A stretch of DNA of 64,000 nucleotides from Lysobacterales bacterium (GCA_017302135.1 JAFLDZ010000004.1:1-64000), one strand, 5' to 3'. Shown: positions 43,184-53,430, counted from the first letter of the stretch. Numbers and translations: made by a program. Notes: a model not told the origin generated them from the sequence alone.

Positions 43184-45319
43184 CTAGTACGCGGTGGTCG
43201 CCGCGCGGCCGCGGCGCGCGAACGGCGCGGTTCCGGCCAGCGCGGCCAGCAGCGCCGACAGCATGCCTTCGCTGCGTTTCCACGACCAGAACAAGGGCGC
43301 CTGCAGTTGCACCCGATGCCAGGGTCGATGTGCTCGCTGCTCTGCCGGCAGGGCGTTCGTGCGCGCGCACCAGCGTATGAATGCGCGCTCGGAAGGGCCT
43401 GCCGGCTGCGGTTGTGCTGGGCAGGATGGCAGGAAATCGACCAGGTACACCGCATCGACAGTGCGGACCAGCGCATCGGGGAAACGCAGCGGGGTAATGC
43501 CCTGCGCCAACAGGCTGTCGCGGATGCGCATGGCATGCCGGCGGGGATCGAGCAGGCAATGACTTTCGACCCCGGGGTCGCACTCGGCGCATTCGAGGAA
43601 TGCCCGGCGCAGCCCGTTGTCGTGTGCGCTCCAGCCGGCGTGCGTGTACACCGATTTGCGAACGGGCATCGACAGTCGCGCGCGCAGGAAACGGTGCGAC
43701 AAGTCCGAGAGCCGGTCTGCGTTGTCCGTCTGTCCATCGCACAGGCCGGGCAACGCGATCTCGAAAGCATCCGCGTCCGCACGCAAGCCGGTCACGATCA
43801 GGTCGCCGACGGCGTCGGTTCCGTTCGGGCCGCCGCCGCGCGCTGCGAGTCCGGCGCGCAGGAGAGCATCGTAATCGGCATGGCACTGCGGGTGCTCCAC
43901 CACCGACAGCACGTCGATCAGGTGCGCGGGCGCGCGTCCCAGGACCGCGCGCTCGCGATTTTCGCTGCGCAGTACGGTGAAGTCCGGTTCCGGCCACAGC
44001 GGCGGCAATGCAGGCGCCAGTAATGTCGTGGACGCACGCAGACCGGTCCCGGTGCGGAGTACCACGATCACGCAGATGCACGCATCCGTGGCCGTGACCG
44101 GCTCGGGCAGCAAATCGATGACGACACGCGCCGCGATGGCGGACTTGTCCAACCCGGAGGTGGTCAAGGCGTGCCTTACGCCGCGAATGACGTGCGGTGC
44201 GTCGCACAGCACGAGCAGCTTCGGCCGACGCGCGGAATCGAGCGCGACGAAGCCGGCGTCGCGTCGCGACAGCGCGTCGAGTCCGATGCCGAGCAGACTG
44301 CGATGGACACGCGACAGTCGCGGGCGCAGCCCCGTGGGTCTCGGTGGAATCGCGCGCAGCGGCGGTGTTCGCAGGTGCTGCGTCGGTTCCAGCATCGGCA
44401 GCTTCACCGCGCCATCGCGAATCGCACGCTGCAGCGGGAATTCGGCGATCGGCGTCGAACCCGCGCAGGGTGCCATCGATGCCTGCGATAGCGCGAGGTC
44501 GATGCAAAGTGACGACGGGTGCCGCGATCCGACTGCACGGTCATGCGCATGCCTCTCCCCATCGGGCTTCCCGTCGCCGACGCCCGCGACCAGTGCGATT
44601 GGCGAGGAGCTCGCCGTGGATCCGCCGGCAACATCGACGATGTGCAACGCGCGCTCATGGTCTGCGCATCGCGTCTGCCGAGCCAGCCAATCGCCGAACG
44701 CAGCGCGTAGCGACGGTGGCAGGAACAATGGCGCATGCCGGATCGGACTGCTCCGCACGACGTCGCACTGCCCTTGGGCATCGGTCGTGCCGAAAAGAGC
44801 ATCCTGCAGCCGCATCCGCACTGCAGCGGTGGCGGCGGTCAGCAGGAAGTGGCTGCTGAAGCGGGGATCGTCCAGCCCTGATGTCCGCGCGGCGATATGG
44901 TTCGCCCATTGCCATACCAGCAGTGCCTGCGCCACCCAGCGCAACCCGCTGCCGGACGCCATCCGCAACGCATAGCCTGCAGATCTGTTTGGGCAGGCGC
45001 TTGCGGGTGGCGCTGCAGCCCACGCACGGACAGGGTCGCAGGCAAGCCGGTAAAGCGATTCGGGATCGTCGGTCTGAAAGAGTTCGTGCGCGAGCACCGT
45101 ATGCAGAATCGCCTGCCGTTGCCCCGCATGGAAATTGTCGACGCGCGTATTGCAGTATTCGACGGTAAACCACCAGCGCAACAGTCCGGCAGTCGTCGGT
45201 GTGAGCCGGTGTGCAAGGGTGGGATCCGAAAGCGCTGCAGGTCCGCGCTCCAGTTCAGCCAGCAGCTTGCGTGCGCAGTAATCGAGCGCGGCGTGCAGCG
45301 GCGGTGCGTGCGTGCTCAT
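43184..45319 (-). CDS. Degenerate type III restriction (Res)-like helicase protein
   Basis: A 711-residue protein that aligns along its length with Res-type restriction subunits of the BPTD_3080 kind. YALRMASGSGLRWVAQALLVWQ matches the usual YALKMATGAGKT block, but the Walker A Lys-Thr is replaced (given in part). Later blocks are kept: FPLQRAIRDGAVKLP, GFVALDSARRPKLLVLCD, and AHLIDVLSVVEHPQC before YDALLRAGLAA. No DEAH box or nuclease YLVETKG-type motif is found. ATPase and nuclease activity are probably lost. The ATG at 45319 overlaps the stop of the small upstream gene (ATGA). Confidence 0.6.
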   Translation of the reverse strand: MSTHAPPLHAALDYCARKLLAELERGPAALSDPTLAHRLTPTTAGLLRWWFTVEYCNTRVDNFHAGQRQAILHTVLAHELFQTDDPESLYRLACDPVRAWAAAPPASACPNRSAGYALRMASGSGLRWVAQALLVWQWANHIAARTSGLDDPRFSSHFLLTAATAAVRMRLQDALFGTTDAQGQCDVVRSSPIRHAPLFLPPSLRAAFGDWLARQTRCADHERALHIVDVAGGSTASSSPIALVAGVGDGKPDGERHAHDRAVGSRHPSSLCIDLALSQASMAPCAGSTPIAEFPLQRAIRDGAVKLPMLEPTQHLRTPPLRAIPPRPTGLRPRLSRVHRSLLGIGLDALSRRDAGFVALDSARRPKLLVLCDAPHVIRGVRHALTTSGLDKSAIAARVVIDLLPEPVTATDACICVIVVLRTGTGLRASTTLLAPALPPLWPEPDFTVLRSENRERAVLGRAPAHLIDVLSVVEHPQCHADYDALLRAGLAARGGGPNGTDAVGDLIVTGLRADADAFEIALPGLCDGQTDNADRLSDLSHRFLRARLSMPVRKSVYTHAGWSAHDNGLRRAFLECAECDPGVESHCLLDPRRHAMRIRDSLLAQGITPLRFPDALVRTVDAVYLVDFLPSCPAQPQPAGPSERAFIRWCARTNALPAEQRAHRPWHRVQLQAPLFWSWKRSEGMLSALLAALAGTAPFARRGRAATTAY

Positions 45320-45465
45320 GTCCATCCGGCGGCTCCCCATGCGTGTGGTGCATCCCCCTCGACTGCGACAGGCGCGAGCACGTCGCCACCGCGCTTCCGG
45401 CTGACCCAGTCCGAGCCGCCCTTGTGCCGACGGCCTTTGTCCCGATTCTTCCGTTGGTCTGACAT
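45316..45465 (-). CDS. Small basic protein upstream of the Res-like gene
   Basis: A 49-residue hydrophilic protein: SDQRKNRDKGRRHKGGSDW, then a short acidic C-terminus. It is rich in Lys, Arg and Gly at the start, as in small nucleic-acid-binding or unfolded linker proteins. Its stop overlaps the start of the Res-like gene by four bases, so they are coupled. The ATG at 45465 is used because upstream codons in the frame lie in the AT-rich promoter region. The function is unknown. Confidence 0.45.
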   Translation of the reverse strand: MSDQRKNRDKGRRHKGGSDWVSRKRGGDVLAPVAVEGDAPHAWGAAGWT

Positions 45466-45568
45466 GGCCGCCTTCCTTGTCGTTGTCGATATGCACGCTA
45501 ACAAAAAGTTTGATACTGTACAAATCACAACTTTCCAACGCCGGCGTGCACCGGCCTAACGTCAGGTG

Positions 45569-45964
45569 ATGAACAATGAACAAGTCGCGTTCAGCGAACG
45601 GCTGCGCGCAGCCCTGCAACGGGCGGGGCTCGTCGAGAGCCCCGTCGAACTCGTCCGCCTGCTCGCACGCTTCGGCGGGGAGCCTGTCTCCCAGCAAGCT
45701 GTTTCCGGTTGGTTGAAGGGGCGCGCCATGCCAAGGCAGGCCAATTTGCGGGCGCTGGCGAAAATGCTGTCGGTCGAACCGCAGCAACTCCAGTACGGCG
45801 ACGACAGCAAGCGCGTGCGCGAATCCCGCGGCGAATGGCGGCTGGATCCGCGCGACCAGCTGGCGATCGAAGCCTTTCTGCAATTGCCGCCCGCACAGCG
45901 AAAGCTGTTGCGGCATGTCATCGATGAGTTCGTGAAGTCCGGCGGGCCGGGGAAAAAGGGCTAG
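45569..45964 (+). CDS. XRE-type transcriptional regulator, copy 1
   Basis: A 131-residue protein with an N-terminal helix-turn-helix: FSERLRAALQRAG, ELVRLLARFGGEPVSQQAVS (the recognition helix region) and LKGRAMPRQANLRALAKML. A C-terminal helix pair (DQLAIEAFLQLPPAQRKLL) could form dimers. It is divergent from the Res-like/small protein operon across a 103-base AT-rich gap and may control it. The ATG at 45569 is preferred over the GTG one codon upstream. A tandem copy follows. Confidence 0.8.
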   Translation: MNNEQVAFSERLRAALQRAGLVESPVELVRLLARFGGEPVSQQAVSGWLKGRAMPRQANLRALAKMLSVEPQQLQYGDDSKRVRESRGEWRLDPRDQLAIEAFLQLPPAQRKLLRHVIDEFVKSGGPGKKG

Positions 45965-46065
45965 CGGGGAGCCTCTTGGAGCGGATGTTGCGCCACAACA
46001 TAAACTGAATATGATCGACAAGCACGTCTTTCACATCGCGGCCGGCGCCGACCTAACGTCGGCGC

Positions 46066-46465
46066 ATGAAAACCGAACAAGATGCTTTCAGCGAGCGCCT
46101 CCGCGCCGCACTGCGCCAGGCTGGCATGAGCGAAAGTCCGGCTGAACTCGTGAAACTGCTGGCCCGTTTCGGTGGCGAGCCGGTGTCGCAGCAGGCCATC
46201 TCCGGGTGGCTCAATGGCCATGCCGCGCCAGGCCAATCTCCGCGCCTTGGCGAAGATGCTCTCGATCGAACCACAGCAATTGCAGTATGGCGACGACAAG
46301 CGGGTGCGCGAGAATCGTGGCGAGTGGCGGATGAATCCGCACGACCAGCTCGCGATCGAGACGTTCCTCAAACTGTCGGCGTCGCAACGCAAGCTGGTGC
46401 GCAGCCTGATCGAGGAATTGTCGAAATACCAGGCACCGGCAAAACCGGCGAAACGCGGGCGCTGA
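46066..46465 (+). pseudogene. XRE-type regulator, copy 2, frame-shifted
   Basis: A tandem duplicate of the previous gene. The first half (FSERLRAALRQAG, VKLLARFGGEPVSQQAISGW) is in the frame of the ATG at 46066. The rest (AMPRQANLRALAKMLSIEP and the NPHDQLAIETFLKL tail) continues in another frame and ends at 46465. The break falls near 46212-46225, just where copy 1 reads LKGRAMPRQ. Without repair the first frame runs on without homology to 46563. It is either a decaying duplicate or a base-call error. Confidence 0.75.
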
Positions 46466-46478
46466 TTCTGAGTGAGGT

Positions 46479-47765
46479 TCAGCCCTCGCGCGCGATCGCG
46501 CGCCAGCCGATATCGCGGCGATGGAATTCGCCGGCCCACGCAATGTTTTCCATCGCCGCGTAGGCCTCGCGCTGCGCATCCGCCACCGTGGCGCCCAAAG
46601 CACAGACGCAGAGCACGCGACCGCCGCTGGTAACGACGTTTCCGTCGCCGTCGAGCTGCGTGCCGGCATGGAAGACCTTGGTGCCCGCAGCCTGCGGCAT
46701 GGACAGGCCATGGATGACATCACCGGTCTTCGGCGTATCGGGATAGTGCGCTGCGGCCATCACCACGCCCAACGATGGCTGCGGGTTCCAGCTTGCTTCG
46801 ATGGCATGCAGTCGTTCGTCGATGGCGGCTTCGACCAGATCCAGTAGATCAGAATCCAATCGAAGCATCACCGGCTGCGTTTCCGGATCACCGAAACGCA
46901 CGTTGAATTCAATGACTTTCGGCGTGCCGGCAGCATCGATCATCAGGCCGGCGTACAGAAAGCCGGTGAACGGCACGCCGTCGGCGGCCATGCCGCGCAC
47001 GGTCGGTTCGACGATCTCGCGCATGACCCGCGCATGCACCTCGGGCGTCACCACGGGCGCGGGCGAATACGCGCCCATGCCCCCCGTGTTCGGCCCGGTG
47101 TCGCCATCGCCCACGCGCTTGTGATCCTGCGACGTGGCCATCGGCAGCGCGGTGACGCCGTCGACCATCGAGATGAAACTCGCTTCCTCGCCGTCGAGGA
47201 ATTCCTCGATCACCACCCGCGATCCGGCGCTGCCGAAGGCGTTGCCGGAAAGCATGTCGCGGACCGCTTCTTCGGCTTCCTGCAGCGTCATCGCCACGAT
47301 CACGCCCTTGCCGGCGGCTAGGCCATCGGCCTTGACCACGATCGGCGCGCCTTTGCCGCGGACATGGGCGAGCGCTGCATCGACGTCGGTATGCACGGCG
47401 TAATGCGCCGTGGGAATGCCGTGGCGGGCGAGGAAATCCTTCGCGAATGCCTTGCTGCCTTCGAGCTGCGCAGCGGCCGCGGTGGGGCCGAAGATGCGCA
47501 GGCCCTCGCTGCGGAAACGATCGACCACCCCCGCGACCAGCGGCGCCTCCGGACCCACGACCGTAACAGCGACATCTTCCGCACGCACCAGCGCAACCAG
47601 ACCATCGATGTCGGTGGCTTTCGCGTCGACGTTGCGACATTTCGGCTCCGTCGCGGTGCCGGCGTTGCCCGGGGCGACCAACACTTCGCTGACGCGCTTG
47701 GACTGCGCCAACTTCCAGGCCAACGCGTGTTCGCGGCCGCCGGCGCCGATGACGAGGAGTTTCAT
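46479..47765 (-). CDS. purD: Phosphoribosylamine-glycine ligase
   Basis: A 428-residue ATP-grasp enzyme making GAR from phosphoribosylamine and glycine, the second step of de novo purine synthesis. Recognised by VIGAGGREHALAWKL, VGPEAPLVAGVVD, VVKADGLAAGKGVIVA, EASFISMVDG, DHKRVGDGDTGPNTGGMGAYSP and GFLYAGLMI with EFNVRFGDPETQ. It is convergent with the XRE pair, with a 13-base gap. Confidence 0.96.
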   Translation of the reverse strand: MKLLVIGAGGREHALAWKLAQSKRVSEVLVAPGNAGTATEPKCRNVDAKATDIDGLVALVRAEDVAVTVVGPEAPLVAGVVDRFRSEGLRIFGPTAAAAQLEGSKAFAKDFLARHGIPTAHYAVHTDVDAALAHVRGKGAPIVVKADGLAAGKGVIVAMTLQEAEEAVRDMLSGNAFGSAGSRVVIEEFLDGEEASFISMVDGVTALPMATSQDHKRVGDGDTGPNTGGMGAYSPAPVVTPEVHARVMREIVEPTVRGMAADGVPFTGFLYAGLMIDAAGTPKVIEFNVRFGDPETQPVMLRLDSDLLDLVEAAIDERLHAIEASWNPQPSLGVVMAAAHYPDTPKTGDVIHGLSMPQAAGTKVFHAGTQLDGDGNVVTSGGRVLCVCALGATVADAQREAYAAMENIAWAGEFHRRDIGWRAIAREG

Positions 47766-47808
47766 TGGCAGATCGCTCTTGAAGAAGAAAAGTATGCTGA
47801 GGATCGAA

Positions 47809-48618
47809 TCAGAACCCTTCGTCGCAGCCGTCGCGACGCAGCGCTTCGGTGGGGGCGCGGTAGACGCCGCTGGCGAACGGGATCGGAATGCTGCGCGCGA
47901 CTTTCTTGCCGCCGCGTTCGCCGGTCACGCTCACGACGAGATCGTAGAAACCGTGGTGGTAACGGTTCTTGTCGGTGCGCAGCGCGCAATCGAGCGAGAT
48001 CGATCGCTTGCGGCACGTGCGGTCTTCGTCCGGATCGCACGCGCCGGTGTTGCTCAGGTGCGTCGACACGGTGAGCATGTGTACGAAGCGATCGCTTTCC
48101 GCGTGATGCAGCGAGATGCTTTCGGTCGCCCACCCCATGTTGGCGTATCCCGAGGTCAGCGCGAACGCGGCGCGCCCCGGGCCGATCTCGAAGAAATCCA
48201 CTTTGCCGGGGGTGCCCCAACCGCCGCTCGTGATGCCGCGTTCCTTCGCGCCGATGCGCGCCTGGGTCTGTGCGCCGCGTGGGTCGAGCAGCAGGAAGAG
48301 ATCGACTTCGCCGGACTGGGCATGGCCGGCATCCGCGAACGACGTGCAGACGGCGATGCGGCGCGGGCCGGGGCTCTGCGCGCCGCTGTCGGCGCAGACA
48401 GTGCGCGATGTCGGCGCGCTCTCCTCGGTGTCGTTGCCGGTGGACACTGCCGGCCAATCGCCCTGCAGTGTCACTTTTTCGCCGTATACCTCGCGCAGCA
48501 GGCGTGTGGCTTCTGCGTCCGAGACATGGCCCGGCGCCTGCGTCGTCAGTGCGAACGTGGGAGTCGAGAGAAGAATCGTGCCGCAGGCGAACGAGAACAC
48601 AACGGATCGCAGATGCAT
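47809..48618 (-). CDS. Secreted hypothetical protein
   Basis: A 269-residue exported protein. A signal peptide (about 1-24, ending TPTFALT) precedes a mature domain of beta character with several cysteines (TVCADSG, NTGACDPDEDRTCRK, SLDCALRTD, DGCDEGF). DVDLFLLLDPRGA-type and SIPIPFASGVYRAPT stretches are distinctive, but the family is not recognised. The ATG at 48618 directly precedes the signal peptide. It lies between the GNAT gene and purD on the same strand. Confidence 0.6.
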   Translation of the reverse strand: MHLRSVVFSFACGTILLSTPTFALTTQAPGHVSDAEATRLLREVYGEKVTLQGDWPAVSTGNDTEESAPTSRTVCADSGAQSPGPRRIAVCTSFADAGHAQSGEVDLFLLLDPRGAQTQARIGAKERGITSGGWGTPGKVDFFEIGPGRAAFALTSGYANMGWATESISLHHAESDRFVHMLTVSTHLSNTGACDPDEDRTCRKRSISLDCALRTDKNRYHHGFYDLVVSVTGERGGKKVARSIPIPFASGVYRAPTEALRRDGCDEGF

Positions 48619-48647
48619 GCCATGGTTCCTGTTGGATGTGATGAATG

Positions 48648-49160
48648 TCATGGTGCGGAAGATACCGATCGTTGCGCGACCTGCAGCGAAACCAGTTTGG
48701 TTCCATCGGCCACGTACTGCCTGCCGACTTCCGCAAATCCAAAGCGTTGGTGGAATGCATTCGAGGCCGGGTTCGGCGGTTCGAGATTGTATTCGCAGGC
48801 GACGATACCGATCCCTTTCGCCCGCGATTGCGCGAAAAGGTCTTCATAGAGGCGACGTCCGATGCCTTGTCCTGCGAAGGCCTTGTCGATCACGATACGG
48901 TCGATATACACGAATTGCGGATAACGCTCAGCGAACCAGCCGAAGTTGTCGTTGGCGTACTTGGCGCCGTCGCGCATCGACAGCAGGAATCCGACGACCC
49001 GGTCGTCGGCCAGCGCGACACGGTGCTGGAACGCAAGCATGTGCAACTGCTGCAGCCGATCGGAATCCATCGCGCTGGTGTCGCGCACGACCGCGTCGTT
49101 GAGTTCGACGATGCGGTCGAAGTCTGCCGCGGTCGCGTCCCGGATGAAAATTCCAGCCAT
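48648..49160 (-). CDS. GNAT-family N-acetyltransferase
   Basis: A 170-residue acetyl-CoA-dependent acetyltransferase. The cofactor loop is [13 protein letters not shown], preceded by the beta-4 strand [14 protein letters not shown] and followed by [21 protein letters not shown] and FGFAEVG. The substrate is unknown; candidates are small amines or protein N-termini. The ATG at 49160 begins MAGIFIRDA. It lies 13 bases after purH, so it may be co-transcribed. Confidence 0.85.
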   Translation of the reverse strand: MAGIFIRDATAADFDRIVELNDAVVRDTSAMDSDRLQQLHMLAFQHRVALADDRVVGFLLSMRDGAKYANDNFGWFAERYPQFVYIDRIVIDKAFAGQGIGRRLYEDLFAQSRAKGIGIVACEYNLEPPNPASNAFHQRFGFAEVGRQYVADGTKLVSLQVAQRSVSSAP

Positions 49161-49173
49161 GCGTATTTGTCGA

Positions 49174-50760
49174 TCAGTGCCTGAAATGCCGCACGCCGGT
49201 GAACACCATCGCGATGCCGTGTTCGTCGGCCGCAGCGATGACTTCGGCGTCGCGCATCGAGCCGCCGGGCTGGATCACCGCCCGGATGCCGGCGTCGGCG
49301 GCGGCGTCGATGCCGTCGCGGAACGGGAAGAAAGCGTCGCTGGCCATGACCGACCCGGGAACCAGCAATCCGGCGTCGTTCGCTTTGATACCGGCGATCC
49401 GCGCGGAGTACACGCGGCTCATCTGTCCAGCGCCGACGCCGACGGTGCGCTTGTCCTTCGCATACACGATCGCGTTCGACTTCACGTACTTCGCGACGCG
49501 CCAGGCGAACAGCAGGTCGCCGAGCTGCTGGGCGGTCGGCGCGAGTGTCGTGACCACCTTCAATTCGTCGACACCCACTTCGCGGATGTCGGCGGTCTGC
49601 ATCAACAGTCCAGAACCGACCCGCTTCACGTCGATGTTGTTGCGGCCGTCGCCGTGCGGAATGCGCAGTACGCGCACGTTCGCTTTCTTCTTGGCGTAGG
49701 CGAGCGCATTGTCGTCGTAGTCGGGCGCGATCAGGACTTCGACGAACTGGCGGTCGAGAATGGTTTTCGCGGTGGCGCCGTCGAGTTTGACGTTGAACGC
49801 GATGATGCCGCCGAAGGCCGAAGTCGGGTCGGTGGCGTAGGCGGCTTCGTAAGTATCCGCGCAGCTTGCGCCTTCAGCGACGCCGCAGGGGTTGGCGTGT
49901 TTGACGATGACGCAGGCCGGCGCTTCGAACTGGCGCACGCACTCCCATGCGGCGTCCGCATCGGCGAGATTGTTGTAGCTGAGCTCTTTGCCCTGCAACT
50001 GTGTGAACGTGGCGAGCGTGCCCGGCACCGGCCAGAGATCGCGATAGAACGCGCCGTGTTGATGCGGGTTTTCGCCGTAGCGCAGATCCATCACTTTGAC
50101 GAAGTTGCTGTTGTTCTGCGCCGGGAACAGCGCGAGGCTGCCGTCGCTCTGGATCGACGAAAGATAGTTGCTGATGAACGCGTCGTACTGCGCTACGCGG
50201 TTGAACGCGGCGACCGACAGCGCGAAGCGGGTTTTCGCGGACAGCGAGCCGAGATTGGCGTTGAGCTCTTCGAGGATGCCGGCGTACTGCGCCGGATCGG
50301 TGGCAACCGCGACGCGCGCGTAGTTTTTCGCGGCGGACCGGAGCATCGCGGGGCCGCCGATGTCGATGTTTTCGATGATCTCGTCGATCGTGCTGTCCGG
50401 ATTCGCCGACACCGCTTCGAACGGATACAGGTTCAACACTAGCAGGTCGATCGCGCCGATGCCGTGTTCGGCCATCACCACGTCGTCGATGCCGGCGCGG
50501 CCGAGCAGCCCGCCGTGGACCAGCGGATGCAGGGTCTTCACCCGGCCGTCCATCATTTCCGGGAAACCGGTGTACTCGCTGACATCCCGCACCGTCAGGC
50601 CTGCATCGCGAATGGCTTTGGCGGTGCCACCGGTGGACAGCAGTTCGACGTTGCGGGCGGCGAGGGCGCGGGCGAGCTCGAGCAGGCCGGTCTTGTCGGA
50701 CACGGACAACAGCGCGCGACGGATCATCAACGGGGCGCCGGGCAACTGGGGAGAGGTCAT
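49174..50760 (-). CDS. purH: Bifunctional AICAR formyltransferase / IMP cyclohydrolase
   Basis: A 528-residue enzyme catalysing the last two purine steps. The N-terminal cyclohydrolase domain carries [43 protein letters not shown] and NLYPFEAV. The transformylase domain has [52 protein letters not shown] and [12 protein letters not shown]. The ATG at 50760 is chosen; an in-frame ATG four codons upstream is possible. It stands downstream of fis in a conserved order. Confidence 0.96.
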   Translation of the reverse strand: MTSPQLPGAPLMIRRALLSVSDKTGLLELARALAARNVELLSTGGTAKAIRDAGLTVRDVSEYTGFPEMMDGRVKTLHPLVHGGLLGRAGIDDVVMAEHGIGAIDLLVLNLYPFEAVSANPDSTIDEIIENIDIGGPAMLRSAAKNYARVAVATDPAQYAGILEELNANLGSLSAKTRFALSVAAFNRVAQYDAFISNYLSSIQSDGSLALFPAQNNSNFVKVMDLRYGENPHQHGAFYRDLWPVPGTLATFTQLQGKELSYNNLADADAAWECVRQFEAPACVIVKHANPCGVAEGASCADTYEAAYATDPTSAFGGIIAFNVKLDGATAKTILDRQFVEVLIAPDYDDNALAYAKKKANVRVLRIPHGDGRNNIDVKRVGSGLLMQTADIREVGVDELKVVTTLAPTAQQLGDLLFAWRVAKYVKSNAIVYAKDKRTVGVGAGQMSRVYSARIAGIKANDAGLLVPGSVMASDAFFPFRDGIDAAADAGIRAVIQPGGSMRDAEVIAAADEHGIAMVFTGVRHFRH

Positions 50761-50861
50761 GAGCGGAGGCAAGGCGGAAAACGCGATTATAGGCGGTCAG
50801 TCATGAGCGGTCAGTCACGAAGTGGGCCCATCGAGAGCGGTCCGCGCCGCCGGGTCCGGAC

Positions 50862-51131
50862 TCAGCCGAGCCCGTAGTCCTTCAGTTTCTTGCGCAGGGT
50901 GGCGCGATGGATCCCGAGCATTGCCGCCGCACGGCTCTGGTTGCCGTCGCAATGCTCCAATACTTCCGCGAACAGCGGGATCTCGAATTCGCGCAGCGCG
51001 ATTTCGTACAGATTGGATGTGTCGGAACCGTTGAGGTCGCCGATATAGCGGCGAACGGAATTCGCAACATGATCGCGCAACGGTGTGCGCGCGGCGGAGC
51101 GGGCGGCAGGTTCATGACGTTCGGCGTTCAA
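50862..51131 (-). CDS. fis: Fis-type nucleoid-associated DNA-binding protein
   Basis: An 89-residue protein with a C-terminal helix-turn-helix [20 protein letters not shown] ending DYGLG, the Fis signature, and a helical dimer region before it ([19 protein letters not shown]). Fis bends DNA and regulates growth-phase genes. It lies in the prmA-DUF3426-fis-purH row typical of the family. The N-terminus is Ala/Arg-rich and poorly conserved, so the exact start is less certain. The 252 bases upstream (51132-51383) show no gene. Confidence 0.9.
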   Translation of the reverse strand: MNAERHEPAARSAARTPLRDHVANSVRRYIGDLNGSDTSNLYEIALREFEIPLFAEVLEHCDGNQSRAAAMLGIHRATLRKKLKDYGLG

Positions 51132-51383
51132 GCACGGTCTCTCAGGTAGCGCGTCTTCGCATCGGCCCCATCCGTGGCCGCATCCCGCCTCAGGCGCGAC
51201 GAGGGGGAGTGAGTCTAGCGTGAGCCATCGCCCGCTGCCACGACGAATCGTGGAAAATCACGCGATCGAGGGTGTGTTTCCCGATGAATGGTGGCGGTGC
51301 CGGTGTTGCGGCGATGTCCTGCGCATGTCATGGCCGGACATGCGTCGCTTTCGCGTTCTCGCCGGCTTTGCGGCAGGGAGCGT

Positions 51384-52337
51384 TCAGCGGAAGCTGAAAT
51401 CGTAGGCAACGATGCGCGCGGCAGGCTCGAGGATATCCATCGCGACGGTCGCGCTTTCGCCGCTGGCGAGTTCGGGCTGGCTGGGCGGACCGCCGAGATA
51501 TTCTTCAGCGCGGAAACTGCGCTCGCCGGCGGGCCGGCCGTTCACATCGGACAGCGTCAACCGCAGAGACGGCCAAGGCTGCGACCAGCGCGCATCGTTG
51601 CGGAACGTCGCCGATACGCGCAGTGCGCCGGGAATATTCGGATGCTGGCGCACGTCGCGCTGCAGCAGCGTGAAAGCGGCGGGTTCGCGCCACGGCGGCA
51701 GTTCGCAGCGCAGCGCCTTGCACACCATGGTCAAGAGCGGCCGCCACTGCGGATCGGTGGCGAGGCGTGCGCGATCGGCGAGCAGCCACTGCAGTCCCAG
51801 CAGCAGTGCGAGCATCGTCGCGACAAGGGGCACCCAGCGTTCGCGCGGCCTGCTTGCGGACGCGTCGCCGGCGCCGCGCACGAAACTCGGTGCATGGCGC
51901 GATGCGCGTTTCGCGGTTGCGGCAGCGGCCGGCGCTGCAGCCACGATTGCCGGAGCGGCGACGGCCGACGCGAGGACTTCGGCACTGCTGCCTTCTTCGC
52001 TGTCGATGGCGTCCACGATAGTGTCTTCGATGGTGCCTTCGTTGCAGACTGTCTGCGCATCGGTTCCGTTCGGGATGTTGTCGGGAGTTTCGGAATGCGC
52101 ATCTTGGCGCAGCGCATCACTCGCGGCTTCTTCTTCGGCTGCTTCTTCAGCGCGCGATTCCAGCAGATCGCCCAGATCAATCGGTGGCGGTGCCGTGTCG
52201 TCGTCTTCGACGGACGCATCGCGGCGCAACAGGCTCGCGCACTGCGGGCAATGGGTGGGCGGCAGATCGGTGACCGGATCCGTGGCGACCAGCGCGCGGC
52301 AGTATGGGCAGTTGATGAACATGGTGTTTTCGATCAC
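51384..52337 (-). CDS. Zinc-ribbon membrane protein with DUF3426-type domain
   Basis: A 317-residue protein. The N-terminus has a zinc ribbon, [15 protein letters not shown] with a second CPQC (two C-x2-C pairs). A long acidic, Ala-rich disordered stretch (about 45-165) leads to one membrane helix (about 172-190, [19 protein letters not shown]). The periplasmic C-terminal part with [14 protein letters not shown] and [20 protein letters not shown] is DUF3426. The function is unknown. The GTG at 52337 overlaps the prmA stop (GTGA); an ATG at 52322 is the alternative. Confidence 0.8.
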   Translation of the reverse strand: MIENTMFINCPYCRALVATDPVTDLPPTHCPQCASLLRRDASVEDDDTAPPPIDLGDLLESRAEEAAEEEAASDALRQDAHSETPDNIPNGTDAQTVCNEGTIEDTIVDAIDSEEGSSAEVLASAVAAPAIVAAAPAAAATAKRASRHAPSFVRGAGDASASRPRERWVPLVATMLALLLGLQWLLADRARLATDPQWRPLLTMVCKALRCELPPWREPAAFTLLQRDVRQHPNIPGALRVSATFRNDARWSQPWPSLRLTLSDVNGRPAGERSFRAEEYLGGPPSQPELASGESATVAMDILEPAARIVAYDFSFR

Positions 52338-53302
52338 GGAGCGCGCGAGTCGCTGTCGATGCGGACGTCATCACTGCGGATGTTATCGGTGCGGACGCCG
52401 TCGATGCGCACCCAGTCGTCTTCGCGAGTGACACGCAGATCGTCGAACCACGCACCGTAACGCGTCAACAGCGCGTCCTCTTGTCCCATCAGGATGCCCG
52501 ACAGCGCGATGCGGCCACCCGGCGCGACGCGCGCGGCCAGCGTGTCGGCCAGCGCATCAAGCGCCGATGCCAGGATATTGGCGACGACCACCGGATAGAC
52601 GGCGGGCGGTTCATCTGCAGGCAGATGCACCGAGATGCGTGCGCCCACGTCGTTGCGTTCGGCGTTGTCGTGGGTGGCGAGAATCGCCTGCGGATCGTTG
52701 TCGACGCCGACGGCGCGGCCGGCGCCGAGTTTCAACGCAGCCAGCGCGAGAATGCCGCTGCCGCAGCCGAAATCCAGCACCGAACAGCCCTGCAGTTCGC
52801 CACGCGCGGCGATGCCGTCGAGCCACTGCAGGCACAGGGACGTCGTCGGATGCGTGCCCGAACCGAAGGCCAGACCGGGATCGAGCCGGATCACTGCGGC
52901 GTCGGCGGCATCGGCACCTTCCGGCAGAGCGTGATTCCACGGCACGATCCAGGTGCGTGCGCCGAAGTGCAATGGCACGTACTGGTCCATCCAGGCCCGC
53001 TCCCAGTCCTGATCCTCGATCTTGCGGAAACCGGCCCGCGACCAGTCCAGACCGGGGTCGAACGCGTCCAGCGCCGCGAGCAGCAGCAGCGGATCGGCGT
53101 CGGCATCGAACAGCGCCGTCAGCGCCACTTCGCCCCAGATCGGCATCTCGCCGACGCCGGGCTCAAGGATCGCGCGTTCGTTCGGCGTTTCGGCGTCCGC
53201 ATCGAGCAGCGTCACCGCGAGCGCACCGACGTCCTCCAGTGCGTGCTCGTAGCGAGGCTGTTCGGATTCGCGGCAGCGGAGGGAAAGTTCGAGATAGGGC
53301 AT
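52334..53302 (-). CDS. prmA: Ribosomal protein L11 methyltransferase
   Basis: A 322-residue SAM-dependent enzyme trimethylating ribosomal protein L11. Recognised by [63 protein letters not shown] (SAM loop), [10 protein letters not shown] and ALSGILMGQ. The C-terminus carries an unusual tail of about 20 residues made of imperfect RIDG/RTDN/RSDD/RIDS units, encoded by a short DNA repeat near 52345-52410. Its stop overlaps the next gene. Confidence 0.92.
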   Translation of the reverse strand: MPYLELSLRCRESEQPRYEHALEDVGALAVTLLDADAETPNERAILEPGVGEMPIWGEVALTALFDADADPLLLLAALDAFDPGLDWSRAGFRKIEDQDWERAWMDQYVPLHFGARTWIVPWNHALPEGADAADAAVIRLDPGLAFGSGTHPTTSLCLQWLDGIAARGELQGCSVLDFGCGSGILALAALKLGAGRAVGVDNDPQAILATHDNAERNDVGARISVHLPADEPPAVYPVVVANILASALDALADTLAARVAPGGRIALSGILMGQEDALLTRYGAWFDDLRVTREDDWVRIDGVRTDNIRSDDVRIDSDSRAP

Positions 53303-53430
53303 GGCGGCAGATGGGCAGTCGACGAACGGTGGGCAGCGACAGCTTACCGGACAGCGGAAGCGGACATCGGTCCGGACCTGGCAGAGATGGCGGTGCTAGG
53401 ATTCCATCGATCCAATGTCCGGAGCCGTCC

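Noticed and set aside
45505-45530. Palindromic operator TGATACTGTACAAATCA in the XRE/Res gap
   Set aside because: The half-sites do not line up as a true dyad and only one copy is seen. It may still be a regulator site, but the evidence is too weak to list.
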